Of a stretch of 64,000 nt of DNA, positions 43,560 to 56,029 are shown piece by piece. This stretch comes from Sipunculus nudus (lineage: Eukaryota; Annelida; Sipuncula; Golfingiida; Sipunculidae). Numbering within the stretch: the first letter of the stretch is position 1; each line of letters begins with the position of its first letter. Made by a program: the position numbers and the translations under genes. Where the stretch lies: the NCBI GenBank assembly GCA_026874595.1, contig CM049309.1, positions 41,798,579 to 41,862,578 on the forward strand. Direction: 5' to 3'. A model generated the notes under the pieces. That model was given only the letters and a program-made list of their open reading frames with translations. It was not told the DNA's origin and did not search any database.

Positions 43560-43990
43560 CACCGCGCGGTGCACCTGAATATCTCGCGTTGATTGGCTGA
43601 GCCAGAGTTTGCCCTACATTAGGTTTAAACAGGCCAACTTTCAAGAGTGCTGGTCCGATAAACGTTAACACTGAGGCTGAGGGTAATAGTGTTTTATAAC
43701 GTCTCGCCGAACTTAATTTAAGCGACGGCCTAAAATTATTAAGACAAATTAAGTGCGATTACTGAATGAACCTTGTTGGTTTTAAAAAGATTCTGGGAAA
43801 GACCACTGCTGACGTCACTGGAAAAGATCTTAGTTCAGCGAGGCGGTGATGTGTGGCGCTGACCGTCCGGGAACCGGCAAGATTACCAGTTCATGAAATC
43901 AGAGGGTCAGATAGTGGCAAATTAGTTATATGAGTTGCCGCAAGATGGCGGTACCGATAATAAATGCGACACAACACACAAACGTTTGAT
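43560..43990. promoter_or_regulatory. CpG-richer block with promoter-like motifs
   Basis: Compared with the surrounding AT-rich DNA this stretch has many CG dinucleotides. Motifs in order: TCTCGCG (43582-43588), inverted CCAAT GATTGGCTGA (43591-43600), CRE TGACGTCA (43810-43817), and YY1-like CAAGATGGCGG (43941-43951). The last also supplies an ATG in a short frame (14 codons). No downstream gene on the plus strand, nor a first exon on the minus strand, could be shown, so the direction is unknown. Confidence 0.4.
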
Positions 43991-43994
43991 TTCT

Positions 43995-46770
43995 CTGTCA
44001 GAAGCAACCATTAAGTCAGAACTATTTCATGGACTGGGCCAGTCTAGAAGTTCCCTGTAACAAAGCCTTTATAAAAAAGTGCATCACAGATAAAGCAAGT
44101 TATGTTGATGAAACAGCAGTTTATTATGAGATTTTAATCATTCAAGTGTTAAGATATGGTAGTTTTTTTTTTTTTTCTTTTGTGAAATTTTGTCCACATT
44201 TAAATTTTGTGTCATATGTTGTCCTGAAATTCAGGCAGGAATTTCCCACATGAGAAGAACCCTATAAATGAAAAACAAAACATAGCAATGAATGCAATTT
44301 CAATTTTTCATAATAACTGAACAATGGATTATTATATAGGAGGGATAGGAAACAATCACACACTTGCATCAATACATCCAAAACTTCTGTTATACACAAG
44401 CACATGCACATTACATTGTCACATGTGCTGAGATGAGTTCTTTATCACCTATGGACCTTGGTATATCCATCAAGGTTTATGATCCCAAGGGTTTATATGA
44501 GTAAGCTCAGTACTGGCTCATGGGGTAAGTCACCCCAGCAGGAACAAAACACAAAGATCATTAAAATATGAACTAGGTCAGTGCACTGTCTGTGTTTATG
44601 TAAATGCTGTATTACCAGCTGTCCTTGTCATTAGTGTCTTTTATGGTTCTACCCTGCAGGACTGAGTGACCCTGAGATAATACCAGTAATACCCCACCCC
44701 CTGAGAATGCAAAACACAGCAGTCAACAGCTCACAGGGCCAGGAGCCTGAAATACCGTTTTGCAATACACCATTAATATTTTGACTCTTCATTACATCAA
44801 AGTTTATTGACATGCATGTTACAATTAAAAAAAAATATAACAAGTATTAAACCAGCATGATATGAGCAGGCATCTACTGTACATGTGGTTTGCAGAAGTA
44901 AAGTGCCTCTGGGTTCAGCAAACAAATATTTTGGACAAACCTTTAGGGTTATCAAGTACAGAACTAAAAGTTTAAAGCTGGTGTACAAATTTTGTTTTGG
45001 CAATGCAAAGTGTCAAATTAGCATGCTGTTTTTTGTTTTTTTTTAGGTAGAAGATGAACCAATATATGAAGTTTGTAAGTACCAAATACCATGAGATAAT
45101 AAAATGTGATTATAAAATATTTTTGATGATGCATATGGTTGGGCATCTCCTAAATCTTCTAAAAACTGACGTCAGACTGATAACACTGACCCCTGTGGTC
45201 TGCTTTCAGAGGCTGGAGGATGTCACTGTCAGTGCTGAATGGAAATGATGACAGCTTGTGAAGGTTTACCACTCTACGCCTGCCCTCCAGGGTGAACCAA
45301 GTGAGTAATCACAGTATTTTATTTAGTAAACCATGGAAATTTCAAAATAGAGCAATGGTACATGCTGGTAATTATCTGGATGTAAAACATCTAATGGTTT
45401 AGAAATAAAATGCACATGATGGTTTATGGAAAGGTACCATGAATAGGCCCTAGGCAGTAGAAATAGTGGAATCTACAATAATCAAAACTGCCTGAGAAGC
45501 CTTAAGAAAATATAGGCCAGATTTGGTAAATCAAAATTTCATAAGATAAATGATTATTATGAAGCATAATTTTGTTGTTATAACACTTGCTCACTCTACA
45601 GAAGTCTAGTATAAACCTTTTATAAGTCTAGTGTAACCTTTTGGTGCAGACAGATGGTATAAACCTCAAAAATATGAATTATAAGGATATAGTAATATAC
45701 CTAGTTCTCTCTGGGAAATTATTGTCCAAAAGAAATATAGGATAACAGGAACAGGGATCTGATAACTAAAGTAATCAATTATCAGACAAGTTCACTCATT
45801 TAAGATATCATATAGGATGGAGGACTTTCTGTACACATTTTACCAAGTGCTCTTTTCTTGAAACTGCATCATGAAAACTTATGGTATTTAAACAAACAAA
45901 AACACAAGTATAGACCTGTTATACCAGTTAAAAACACATGCTTAACCTATCAAGGAGCATTTCAAAGAGCCTGAAAAAAGTTTGGTCAGCCTTCAGTTTC
46001 ACATAATACCTTTCTTAACAGATGGCATGCTGTCAACCATTCTATTTATAAATAGATTTGCATCAGTATCACAACCTGAAAACTGCTTAGACATTGAATT
46101 TGTCTTTAGTTTAAGGACCTGATGATAAAATAAACTGTATATTAAGCAGTGACTTTGATCCATACACATATTATTTTAACTACTGTTTAACACCCTGTGT
46201 TGTATAAGGTTATTCATTAAATTTACATTATAAATTATAATTCATATTAATCTATGTAAATTCTGGAGATGTTGGCAAAAATGAATCTAAGATAACCTGT
46301 ATATAAGATATATTTTACATTAAAATACTTCCTGATTTGATATTAATTATTTTAATAATTCAAACAGAATACTATGCGAGGGGAAAGGTATCAGATGCAT
46401 GTCAGATGAGGGTGATCAATAAAATCAGCTCAATACTCACAGTGATATAGTGCAATCAAACAATTTTCCTGCAAACATTTGGCAAAGGATTTAGGAACAT
46501 TTGTATGGTTAAACCAAAAATATTTCCTTTGATATGAATAGCAAGGATTCAGCAACAGGAGTAAAGATAATACAAGCCATAAGCAATACAATGGCGCTAC
46601 AAAACAAGTCCTTCAACTTTGGCCAATGACATCAATTTATCTTATGTAGCAAACCTGTGGCATATCTTATGCTTCTGTAGCATACATAATACCTAGCCAT
46701 TCTTCTGCTATCTTAAATATCATAAATAATGTTTCAGAAGCATGACCTCCTGAACTGTGATAAAGCATAA
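43995..46770. other. No gene proven; one exon-like splice pair
   Basis: On the plus strand a good acceptor (GTCTGCTTTCAG, ending 45210) and donor (CCAA|GTGAGT at about 45300) enclose about 90 bases, but all three frames contain stops. It could be an untranslated or lncRNA exon, or chance. Confidence 0.35.
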
Positions 46771-46775
46771 TAAAT

Positions 46776-46787
46776 ATAATATATATA

Positions 46788-46842
<55 letters not shown>
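46776..46842. repeat. (AT)n microsatellite
   Basis: AT dinucleotide run ending in ATGTGTGTC. Confidence 0.97.
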
Positions 46843-46844
<2 letters not shown>

Positions 46845-46848
<4 letters not shown>

Positions 46849-47710
46849 CCTACATAGGCCTACAGGTAGGGAATAAATGCACCTGGTTTGTGTCACATTT
46901 TGTTTGCCGGAGACATATGTTATGCACAAGTACCATACAGGAGTGCACTTTATTACACAATAATTCTGCCAATTTGCTGCACTACGTGTCTCACTGCATG
47001 TTCACCAACACAGAATGCATGCACAGGAAGCACAGATAACTCAAACATGAGCCAGGTTTCTTTATACTCCTGCGTGAATTTGCTTTCATCTGGTCTGGTC
47101 TTTGAACTATTGTGCTTAGTTTACCAGAATGAAGCAAAACACTTTCACCTGTTATTTTAATAATTTACACAAAATTGAGTGCAGGGTATTTTTGTTTGCT
47201 TGTCGACATGATACACCATTATTTACACCAGGATGGGCTGGCTCAGGATGGAAGAGCATATATATTTTCCCACAAACTCATTCTGAAACTAAATTTACTC
47301 ACGTAAAATAACTCATTACATGTGGCTATTATATGCTGTTGTACACAAGTGTAATAAGATCTCATTGTTAAATGTAATAAATACTGAAAATTAAGGTCCC
47401 TGTGGCTTTATTACATATACAGTGAACCCCTCCCCCCCTCCTAAAAAGTAATACTAAGTATTTCTGTCATCCCCTATTCCTGCAGCTGGATTATACAAAT
47501 ATACTCAACATTAAATAAATCTTAAAAATTAATCTTAATTATATACATGTATTTTAAAAAGAAGATATAAAGTTTATACATATATTGTTACGGGGTGATA
47601 TAAAAGCAGACCCAACTGTCTTGCTAGTGAAGACGTGTGCCACTGACATGGATTCGAATCCCGGATCGGCCGAATATTTTCACCGAGCAATTTGTTTTTG
47701 TAACACTATG
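46845..47710. other. No gene; B-box-like sequence near 47650
   Basis: GGATTCGAATCCCGG at about 47650-47664 resembles a pol III B box (GGTTCGAATCC) and may be a SINE fragment. No A box or full tRNA fold was found. Confidence 0.4.
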
Positions 47711-47711
47711 T

Positions 47712-48155
47712 AAGGGGTGTAACAAGGGGTGTAACAATGCACTGAAGAATTGATGCACTGAACTGCCAGCCCTCAATTAAATTGCAATCGATTATTTACC
47801 TCTGAAATGATTCATTTGATTTTGCATGTACCATCCTAAAGTCTTCTGTGCATATGCACTGTCATATCTGATGGAGCAGTTCGTGATGTCGGAGCTTTTT
47901 TTCACGTGCGCCCTAAATCTACTTTAATTGCTCGTAAGTGGACCACTCTACTCGCATAAAAACAAATGAGGCAATAAACAGATGAAGAGCTATATTTGTC
48001 TTTTATTTGGTGAAATTTACTAACACACATTTTGGTAAAATTGCTTTTAAGTTTAAAAGTCTGAAAAAAGTATGAATTGAATTGCAAACTGAATCAAGGT
48101 AAAATATTGACCAATAATTGAATCTATTCTAAAGGCCCTAACAATTCACAGCCAA
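47712..48155. mobile_element. hAT-like non-autonomous element, copy 2
   Basis: AAGGGGTGTAACAATGC start, ATTGCAATCGATTATTTACC, GATTCATTTGATTTT, then CAAACTGAATCAAGG and ATAATTGAATCTATTCTAAA. Same order as 26021-26460. Confidence 0.6.
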
Positions 48156-48274
48156 ATATATTTAATTATAGTTTTAAGGATCACAGACCTGTATACTGTT
48201 AGCATGTAAGACCCCATGCTTGGATTTACTCTGGCTAAAATGGATTTTTGTTTGTTTTATCAAATGCCTTTAAA

Positions 48275-48277
<3 letters not shown>

Positions 48278-48337
<60 letters not shown>

Positions 48338-48350
48338 ATATATATATATC
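48278..48350. repeat. (AT)n microsatellite
   Basis: AT dinucleotide run with one TTT interruption. Confidence 0.97.
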
Positions 48351-48536
48351 TTAAAATTAATTTAACCTCACTTCTTTTCAAAACTGAAATCTGCTGTGAT
48401 ATTGTAAATACAGTATATAAGATAGATGTAAAAATTATTAAACAGTACATTTTGATTTGAAAATGGATTTAATCATTTAAGGATTAACTCCTTTTCAGTC
48501 CTCTCAAGTAGCTTTCTTTCCAGTTATTCAAGAATC

Positions 48537-48885
48537 AGTGAAACAGCCAAGCAGGCCATGTTGCTGACCAATGTAAAACAGCCAAACATAATGTGTCACA
48601 CGCTAAAGTAAAACAGCCAAGCAGGCTGTGTTCCTCACCAAAGTAAAACTGCAGGCTATGTTCCTGGCCAAAGTGAAACAGTAATGCAGGCTATGTTCCT
48701 GGCTAAAGTAAAACAGTATTTTCGACTATGTTCCACACCAAAGTAAAACAGCCAATCAGCCTATGTTCCTCACCAAAGTAAAACAGTAATGCAAGCTATG
48801 TTTCTTGCCAGAGTAAAACAATAATGCAGGCTATCTTCCTCACTACAGTAAAACAGCCCATCAGCCTATATACCCTGCTGTATCT
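48537..48885. repeat. ~35-bp minisatellite, about 10 diverged units
   Basis: Unit resembles AAAGTAAAACAGCCAAGCAG then GCTATGTTCCTCACC. Units alternate CAGCCAATCAGCC and CAGTAATGCAGG forms. Confidence 0.85.
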
Positions 48886-49034
48886 CAAAGCAAGAGAAAA
48901 TAAGTAAGCTTAAACTTGATTGAATGGCAAGAATATTAACCTCATGTCCCATTGTCTTTTGATAATACCACAGTTATCATGGCATCCCTTGAGCAAGCAG
49001 GCATTGACCACTTCCACCTTGAGGAGTAATCAGT

Positions 49035-49207
49035 GATGTAACACTTAAGTCTGGACTCAAGTCCACTTTTTTCGGGATTCAGACTCAAGGGTTCTGGACT
49101 CTTAGTTGTACTCACACTCAGAGGGAAGGAATGTGATCTTACTTAATAATATACATGATATTCTGAAATTTCCATTTTAAATTGCTTTTTAAGAATATTT
49201 GTATATG
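49035..49207. repeat. GACTTGGACTCG-type element, internally deleted copy
   Basis: TCTGGACTCAAGTCCAC, CAGACTCAAGGGTTCTGGAC, then ACATGATATTCTGAAATTTC and AGAATATTTGTAT as in 25450-25500. Confidence 0.7.
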
Positions 49208-49209
49208 AC

Positions 49210-51800
49210 GCAAGACTGAGCAAGAGCCATCTTGCCCGGACGATCTCCAGGTCGTCTCCGGGTGAGGTTTCCGTGGATAACTGAATAAATACTTTGTGCA
49301 CTTGCAAATTAAGTATCATATTCGATGCGGATGTCATTTAGAAATGCCAAGGGGAACATTTAATACTTATTGCTGCCTTATTAATTAAGATATCGCGATC
49401 TCCGGGTTTATTTTGATCTCCGGCCGGAGATCTCCGGTTTTTAGATATACCCTGTTATTAGCAGTTTTGCAGAGTGATATATTTGTCAGATAAAATTACA
49501 CACGTCCCCTAACACTTTTATACATCAGCATTTAATGGCAACTTTTACTAGCTGCTTAAGTTCTTGACTTCTTTCAATGTTCGATGTCAGTCTGGCAGTT
49601 GTCCGAATTTGTTCTGGAGAAGGTACGAGTTTGGTCTCGGGACGTTTTGGTTATCTTAATATGTGGCAACAACTAGTCCGCCACGTACGGACTCCATTTA
49701 TCTGTGATACGGAGTCCCACCGTCTGGCGGTGAGAGTTCACCCTGCCGTTCATTGAAGGACCTGTAACATGAATTACCACTGCTTGTTGTGCGATAGAGA
49801 AACAATCTTGTATTTATGTATAGAAATAAACTTTTTATGTATCAAATTAAATCGATATATCACCTTTATGTGCGCCTGTAAATGTTTTTTTATCCTTTGA
49901 ACTGCCGGGGTTCAGATGTTGCATGCCAACTGGACACCGCCGGAAAAGGAATCCCATGCAAATTAGGTGGGCAATCTATGCAAAAGATGAATTCAGGGGG
50001 GCTTTTCCCAGGAATGCCAGTGCCGTGCACTAGGATAGACCATATTTTCAAAAGCATCCTTCCCATCATACATCGCTTGTTGTCAATGATGCTAAATTCC
50101 TATTGGTTGTTCCAACCGAAAAGCGCCATCGGCCAGACGGAGACGATGCAATATCTGACTTCATCCAGAGTAAGTGCCCATACTTTATTAATGCTGATCA
50201 TCCAGCAAAAGTTTTGGTCCCAACGGAGCCTAAGCATCTGTAACAATTATAATATGTGGGGTTTGTTTGGTGTCCTCACGCTTCACAATGCATATACGTG
50301 TCTGAGGGTCTGTACGGATCCGTACAAACTTAGATAGTATAGACTCTCCCCGCCAGAGGCTGCAGCGCTTGTATTGTTTACTATATATGTCAGCGCTGCA
50401 AGACTGCAGCAAGGCAACAACGTGCAATGACAAACATGGACATTCTGGTTTTTGACTCAAATAAAATATTTCGTTCATACGTCCCCAGATATAAACATAT
50501 ATATAGCCCTGAACATATGGGTTCTTATAATTTAATATTTTGTTTCTTATGAGAAAAATTATGAATTGTCTAAAATAGTAAATACCTCAACTTTGCCCAA
50601 GGACTTCCTCCAAAGTATATGAATACAGACTATAACCAGGACGTCGGGTGTCATATGACGGCAGGTCATTGCCGAAGGGGGAAAGGAATGTAAGAGGGGT
50701 GTTGCTGTTTGTGACGCCCAAAGCATTATGAGTATACTCAACCTTCAACACGAGTAAAAAAAACTGTGGCATGCATACATAGTGGAAAGGTATAATAAAG
50801 TTAATCTATATACCACAATTAAATAAACTCCTGATCCTGTTTAAATCAACGATAACGTCTATAATATGCAAAATACCATTATTTGAAGGAAATAACAGTT
50901 AACTCCTGACGACAAATATGAATTGTGTATTACATTTTAGTTATGTTAAATTTAAGCTACTGCTGAAACATCTGCCGTGTTTAAAAAACGAAATTATCCC
51001 GGAGCACGACTTGGAGAATAACGTCATTATATCAGCGCTGGGTACAAGTCTAAGTGCCATAGAGAATGAATAAAATACGGAGCGCAGCGGAACACGGAAA
51101 ATGTTCAAGAAACGTGGAGCGACGTTATCCTGTAAAAGATAGTAAACAAACAAAAAAAATGCATTTGGTTCACAGTATGCTCCCCGGCACCGACATATAT
51201 GTTCTCCTGGTGCCTATATATATTCCCAAGATCTTTATGTTTTGTTTGATATAACAGAAAAGTACGAGTAATACTTTGGTGATAATTATAACTATTACAA
51301 GATTTGCTTGTTATTTAACGTCAGATCCTCAGTATATCATCAGCTTAAAAGGAATCAAGGTCTTTCGCTTTTAAAAAGGAACCAAAGCAAAGTATACTTC
51401 CTATTGTAATACAAGTATATATAGGCCTAAATGCGTTTATTCGTATAAAATAAGTCGGACAAATAGCTAAATTGTACTACTACTTAATTCATGTAAAGTT
51501 TATAGTATCGACAATAATGGCAACATTATTGATAATTACAGTGTGCTGCAACATGTGATTGCAACATTACCTTTATGTATCATTTGAATAAAAATAATTA
51601 CATTATGTATCTAGAACAAAGAAGAGTTAATAATAAAATATATATAAACCATTTGCCATTGATCCAATAATTAAAAGGGCTTTGTGGACATGAAAGTAAC
51701 ATGCAGATACAGTCATGAGCTGGATCAGGAGTATGGGTACACTAATTACCTTAACAGATTATACGTACAGGAAGTCATGACATTCTCTTTGTTCTTAATT
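49210..51800. other. No gene recognised; palindrome and octamer block
   Basis: Holds the palindrome at 49415-49432 and a block at 49930-49990 shared with 27468-27530. The frame at 49882-50337 (151 codons) lacks any recognised motif and lies over that shared block. Confidence 0.4.
49415..49432. other. 18-bp perfect palindrome
   Basis: GATCTCCGGCCGGAGATC, flanked by further GATCTCCGG copies on both sides (49397-49440). Confidence 0.85.
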
Positions 51801-51805
51801 GTATT

Positions 51806-53095
51806 CGCCAAAACAAAATTTTGCGGAAACTAAGTTTTCACGCGGGTTCCGCCGCCGCCTTCGTCTACTACGAAAAACTACGTACTCTAAGACCCTTTGA
51901 CCGATCTTTTTGCAACCCGGCATAAATACGGGGTCACACGTGAATTTAACTTAATTGTGCTAACAAAGGTTGGTGGCGCCACCTGCAATCCTTTTGCACG
52001 CAGTGTTCACCAGTGCATCTTAGTGTCAGTATTGGGCTGGAATTGTGCATGTTCATAGATCTTGGCTACCTCCATCTCGTATTCAAGACTGTTGTCGCCA
52101 TCTGTTATCTTTTTGCGTGGTTTCCATCCGTGCTGTGCCATCTGTGCGCCTAAGTGATAACAGCCTATAATATCCCACAAGTGCTTCGATGAAATTGTGC
52201 ATGACTAAAGATCATGGATACGGCCACCTCGTACTTAAGATTGGTGGCGCCATCTGCAATCGTTTTCATGAAGCGTCCATCCATCAATCTATTTCTTTTT
52301 GTGAAAATTGCACAAATCTCAGGATTGGATGGATGTATCACTCTAAAATTTGCACGTTTATCCGTTTTGGATAACTTTGACGTAGACCAGACAGGGGGCG
52401 CCACCTACAGTTCCGTTTTCATAAAATGCCTTGATGCCAATTTCTCAGGAGTGGTTTGATGTATCCGCCTTAGAATGGTTAGTCTTATGGTGCCACCTAC
52501 AATCAGTTTCATCTGACATCAATCTGTATATCTGTTTTTGATGAAAAGCACATATATCTCAGGAGTACTTCAATATAATGGCCTGAAATGTTCCATGTAC
52601 GTCCATCTTTGGTAGTTTTCATGAACACATGACTAGTGGCGCCACCTAGATTTACATGTGTGTAGAATACTTTCAGGCATTAACTCAGGAGGGGTTTAAT
52701 TAATTAATGTATCCGCCTGAAATTTTACATGTTCATCCATCTTAGATAGTTTTCTCATACATAAGACAGATGGCGCCTCTACAATTATGTATTCATAAAA
52801 AAAAAACATTTATGCCTTTATCTCAGGAGTGGTTTGCCGTACCTAAAAGTTTCATGTTCAAAAACTTGGATGGTATTATCATGTACACATGTCTGGTGGG
52901 AAAACTACAGTATTCTTTAGTTTCGTCCAGCCGTGTGTTTTGGGATACTAGTACTTGGGCATAGATCTCTGATGACACAATCTTGATGGGTTATCACGGA
53001 AGGAGATATTCCGTGCTTCACTTTATCCATATTTTTGTGATTCGGTGGATAACTGTAGTCGCTTGTCGACTATCCATATTCTAGTTGAAGATAGG
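51806..53095. mobile_element. AGGTGGCGCCACCT-palindrome element, copy 2 (long)
   Basis: Starts GTATTCGCCAAAACAAAATT with a hairpin partner TTTTGCGGAAAC, then GGGTTCCGCCGCCGCC. Internal units each centred on TGGTGGCGCCACCT or a variant occur near 51975, 52236, 52397, 52490, 52637 and 52772. The right end (GTCGCTTGTCGACTATCCAT then ATTCTAGTTGA) is the complement of the left flank of copy 1 (CTAGAATACAGGTATTCGAC), which fixes both termini. Confidence 0.75.
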
Positions 53096-53235
53096 GATTA
53101 AGGCCCGATTGATCCCGACCGGGTCTGCATGATCTGGCCAATCGGGATTTCGCCCTGACCAGATCTCGATCGGGATTTGGTCCAGCCTAAATTCCGATCG
53201 GAATTTTGTCTGGACCAATCATCCCTGAAATTTGT
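53096..53235. repeat. GATCGGGATTTGGTCCAG repeat cluster
   Basis: Interleaved forward and inverted units (CCGATTGATCCCGACC, CAATCGGGATTTCG, GATCGGGATTTGGTCCAG, CCGATCGGAATTTTGTC). The same motif recurs at 59885-59940 and 60655-60775. Confidence 0.7.
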
Positions 53236-53239
53236 TAAA

Positions 53240-54939
53240 GCATTATTATATTTACAATTTAACACCTTAAGCACAATAACATAACAGTCAATGTATGTAC
53301 ATTCAATATGCTATATACAAATTGATAACAACTATTTAACAATTGTTTATTTATTTATTGGAGTTTTAAACCAAACATGTTATTGAAAACAAAAACAAAA
53401 TATGAAATTAACTTACCAATAAGGTAGGACATGAAAAATGATGTGAACACGTTTTTATTTCAAAACATCCACAGATACACATTGAATTTATAATGAATTT
53501 GCATATAAGGCTTTATGTTTCAGGATACCAAGCTTTCTGTCCTGGTAATATACCTATAATTTCCGACATTTCCGCTCATCTTGTAAGTCAAATCAAGGTT
53601 TATGGAACAGCTTGTTATCAGGGTGACGCCCCGGCCCCCTCCTGCGCAGTTTGATGTTCCTTTAGGCGATAAATTACAAATACAGTTGAAAATGTGAATC
53701 CTTTAGCAAAACTATCGTGGCATAAATTCTTAGCAACGAGCATTATGTCCTGAAAGTTCGACTTTGTAGGTGACAGGTGCCAACATATATAATTGATCTA
53801 AGCAAGCTATTTCCCAGTAAGTTTGGCCATAGATTGTATAAGCCGTGACAAACCGGCTCAGTACGCACTGATAATTGGGTTGGTAAGCCTACTTGAGTCG
53901 TGATATACAAACAATATCGAGGAATGCATCGCAGTGGTCTTCCATCAAGCTGCATTCATTTGCGGTAAACACCCTATTATCTTAAGATAGGCCTCAAATG
54001 ATAAATTAACACAAGAGAATAGGCCTACATGTGAACTTACAATCCAAACTGAAACTCCGTCTCTATGGCAACGAGTCATTTCCTGTATCGCGTACAAGTT
54101 GGTTGCGTCCAGTTACCCGTGCGCGCCATGCGGTCAGAAATTCAACAAACATGCGGAGGGGTTTACCAATATGCTGAGATAAAACGGAACTTTTCTCGCT
54201 CATGTTTGGTGTTGTTTGAAAGTATACTAAAATGCTAACAATTAGTCTGGTTTATGTCAATTGACAGCTTGTGTACCTGTAGGCCATGGGGTGTTGTCAG
54301 AAATGACGAAAATATTTGCAGCCTCATAGAACCATATATAATAGTGTGTTCCTGGCGGGAGGATGTAACATACGGCACTCTGACAGCCAGTACGCTGGTC
54401 GTAGACTATTATGTCATGGGGCCAGAATGGCGCTAATATTGTATATAATGCCCATGGCCTCATACACGGAACAACGAAGCAAAATGTAAAAGATAACATG
54501 GCAGGTCACTTTAAACTTTACGTTAGGGAGATCGATAGTTTAATTTATACAGAACCAATGTGCTCAAATTCCGTCCATCTATATAAGTACTTAGAACTTT
54601 AATAATACACTTCTTGGTCCATTCCGTTCTCTATAGATTTGGTTCCAATCCACGTTCCGTGTTCCTTTCCGTGTTTTAGCCGTGGCTTGTGCAACATGTT
54701 TGTCTTTCATACACACTAGATGGCGCCAAATACGAAAATGAAGCTTGACGTTCTTTGTAGACATTGACCATACAGACGGGTAAATTCTACAAAATTAATT
54801 TATTTTTAAATCTTACACGTGGATCGTGCTTACAGACAGACAACAATTCAAGTCAATTTGCTCTAATTATTTTGCTTGATTTTTAAAGCCATACCTGAAA
54901 ATAACTTCAACGGGAAATATTTTTGTTGAACAAGTATAT

Positions 54940-54940
<1 letters not shown>
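53240..54940. other. No gene recognised
   Basis: No coding sequence supported. An X-box-like GTCTCTATGGCAAC lies at 54059-54072 in a small CG-richer patch (54050-54180). Confidence 0.4.

Positions 54941-54996
<56 letters not shown>
54940..54996. repeat. (AT)n microsatellite
   Basis: Uninterrupted AT dinucleotides. Confidence 0.97.
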
Positions 54997-55000
<4 letters not shown>

Positions 55001-55108
55001 AGAACTGGAAATAGACTAAATATACATACACGAAAGAACACATATTGCTATGGGCTTTTCCCGAAAAATTACGTCATTGTTCAAAATTAGGTATAGAGCC
55101 AAATATAC

Positions 55109-56024
55109 TAGGGCTGTATCAATATATCGATATATCGTTACGAATCGATACACGACGTCGATACGATAACCGAAATGCGTTGCATGCTGTATTGGTCGTA
55201 TCAAATGCTTGCTAATGAATAGCATTCTAACTCTAACTTTACATATAACCATGACGATATATAAATCTAAATGCACTGCAGCCTATATATTTGTTGCTTT
55301 GGCTTATAAGACTTGTTAATAAATGTATATACGCATGCACGTCAGTACTTCCATGACAAGCAGGCGCATGTGAGCGATAACAGGAGAATGATAATAACGT
55401 TTATCTTTATTAATGAAATCGATATTCACATCACAAATTGCTACTAGGAACAAGGTACATTCACGTATATATCCTTTCTATATATATGTCATTTAATCTC
55501 TATTTTTTTCATTTACGCAGCCGGTCATAGGTTACTCGGAACTCCCGCGTACGAAGTCAAATGTCAAATAAATGGTTAAAGCCTGGGGACAAATCCTGTA
55601 CAAAAAGGAGACTAATGGGATTCATATTCACAGAATTGTACAAACTACGTTATTACATGACATAAAAAAACAGCCTATGATTTTCCCCACCAAATGCAAT
55701 AAAACATGTTTGTGCGGGGGGGGGGGGGGATGCTAAGGGCTAAAAGAAGATCGAAATTTTGCTAGTCTTGATTAGATAGATTTTTATAATTAAAAGCAAC
55801 TGGTTTGTTTATTTATTTAATATCAAGCTAAAGCTGCTTAAGTGCATAGCATACTAAATATGTTGTATGTTAAAATAAAAAACATATAAAAACAAGAAAC
55901 AGAGCTTTTATTAAGAAATGAAATACAAAGAAAAATGAAACGTATCGTCAATACGTATCGGTATCGAATTAACTGTGTCGCAATACATATTGTACCGGAA
56001 GAGGCGGACCGATACCCAGCCCTA
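55109..56024. mobile_element. hAT-like non-autonomous element with TAGGGCTG ends
   Basis: Begins TAGGGCTGTATCAATATATC and ends CGATACCCAGCCCTA, so the complement starts TAGGGCTGGGTATCG. Flanks AAATATAC (left) and ATATATAC (right) match in 7 of 8 bases, as expected for the 8-bp target duplication of hAT elements. Subterminal regions are rich in GTATCG/CGATAC. No transposase frame. Confidence 0.75.
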
Positions 56025-56029
56025 ATATA

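Noticed and set aside
47640-47670. Candidate tRNA gene around GGATTCGAATCCCGG
   Set aside because: B-box match only; no acceptor stem, A box or anticodon arm could be placed.
49882-50337. 151-codon plus-strand frame
   Set aside because: Overlaps a block also present near 27.5 kb, no recognised motif, and no splice or start context.
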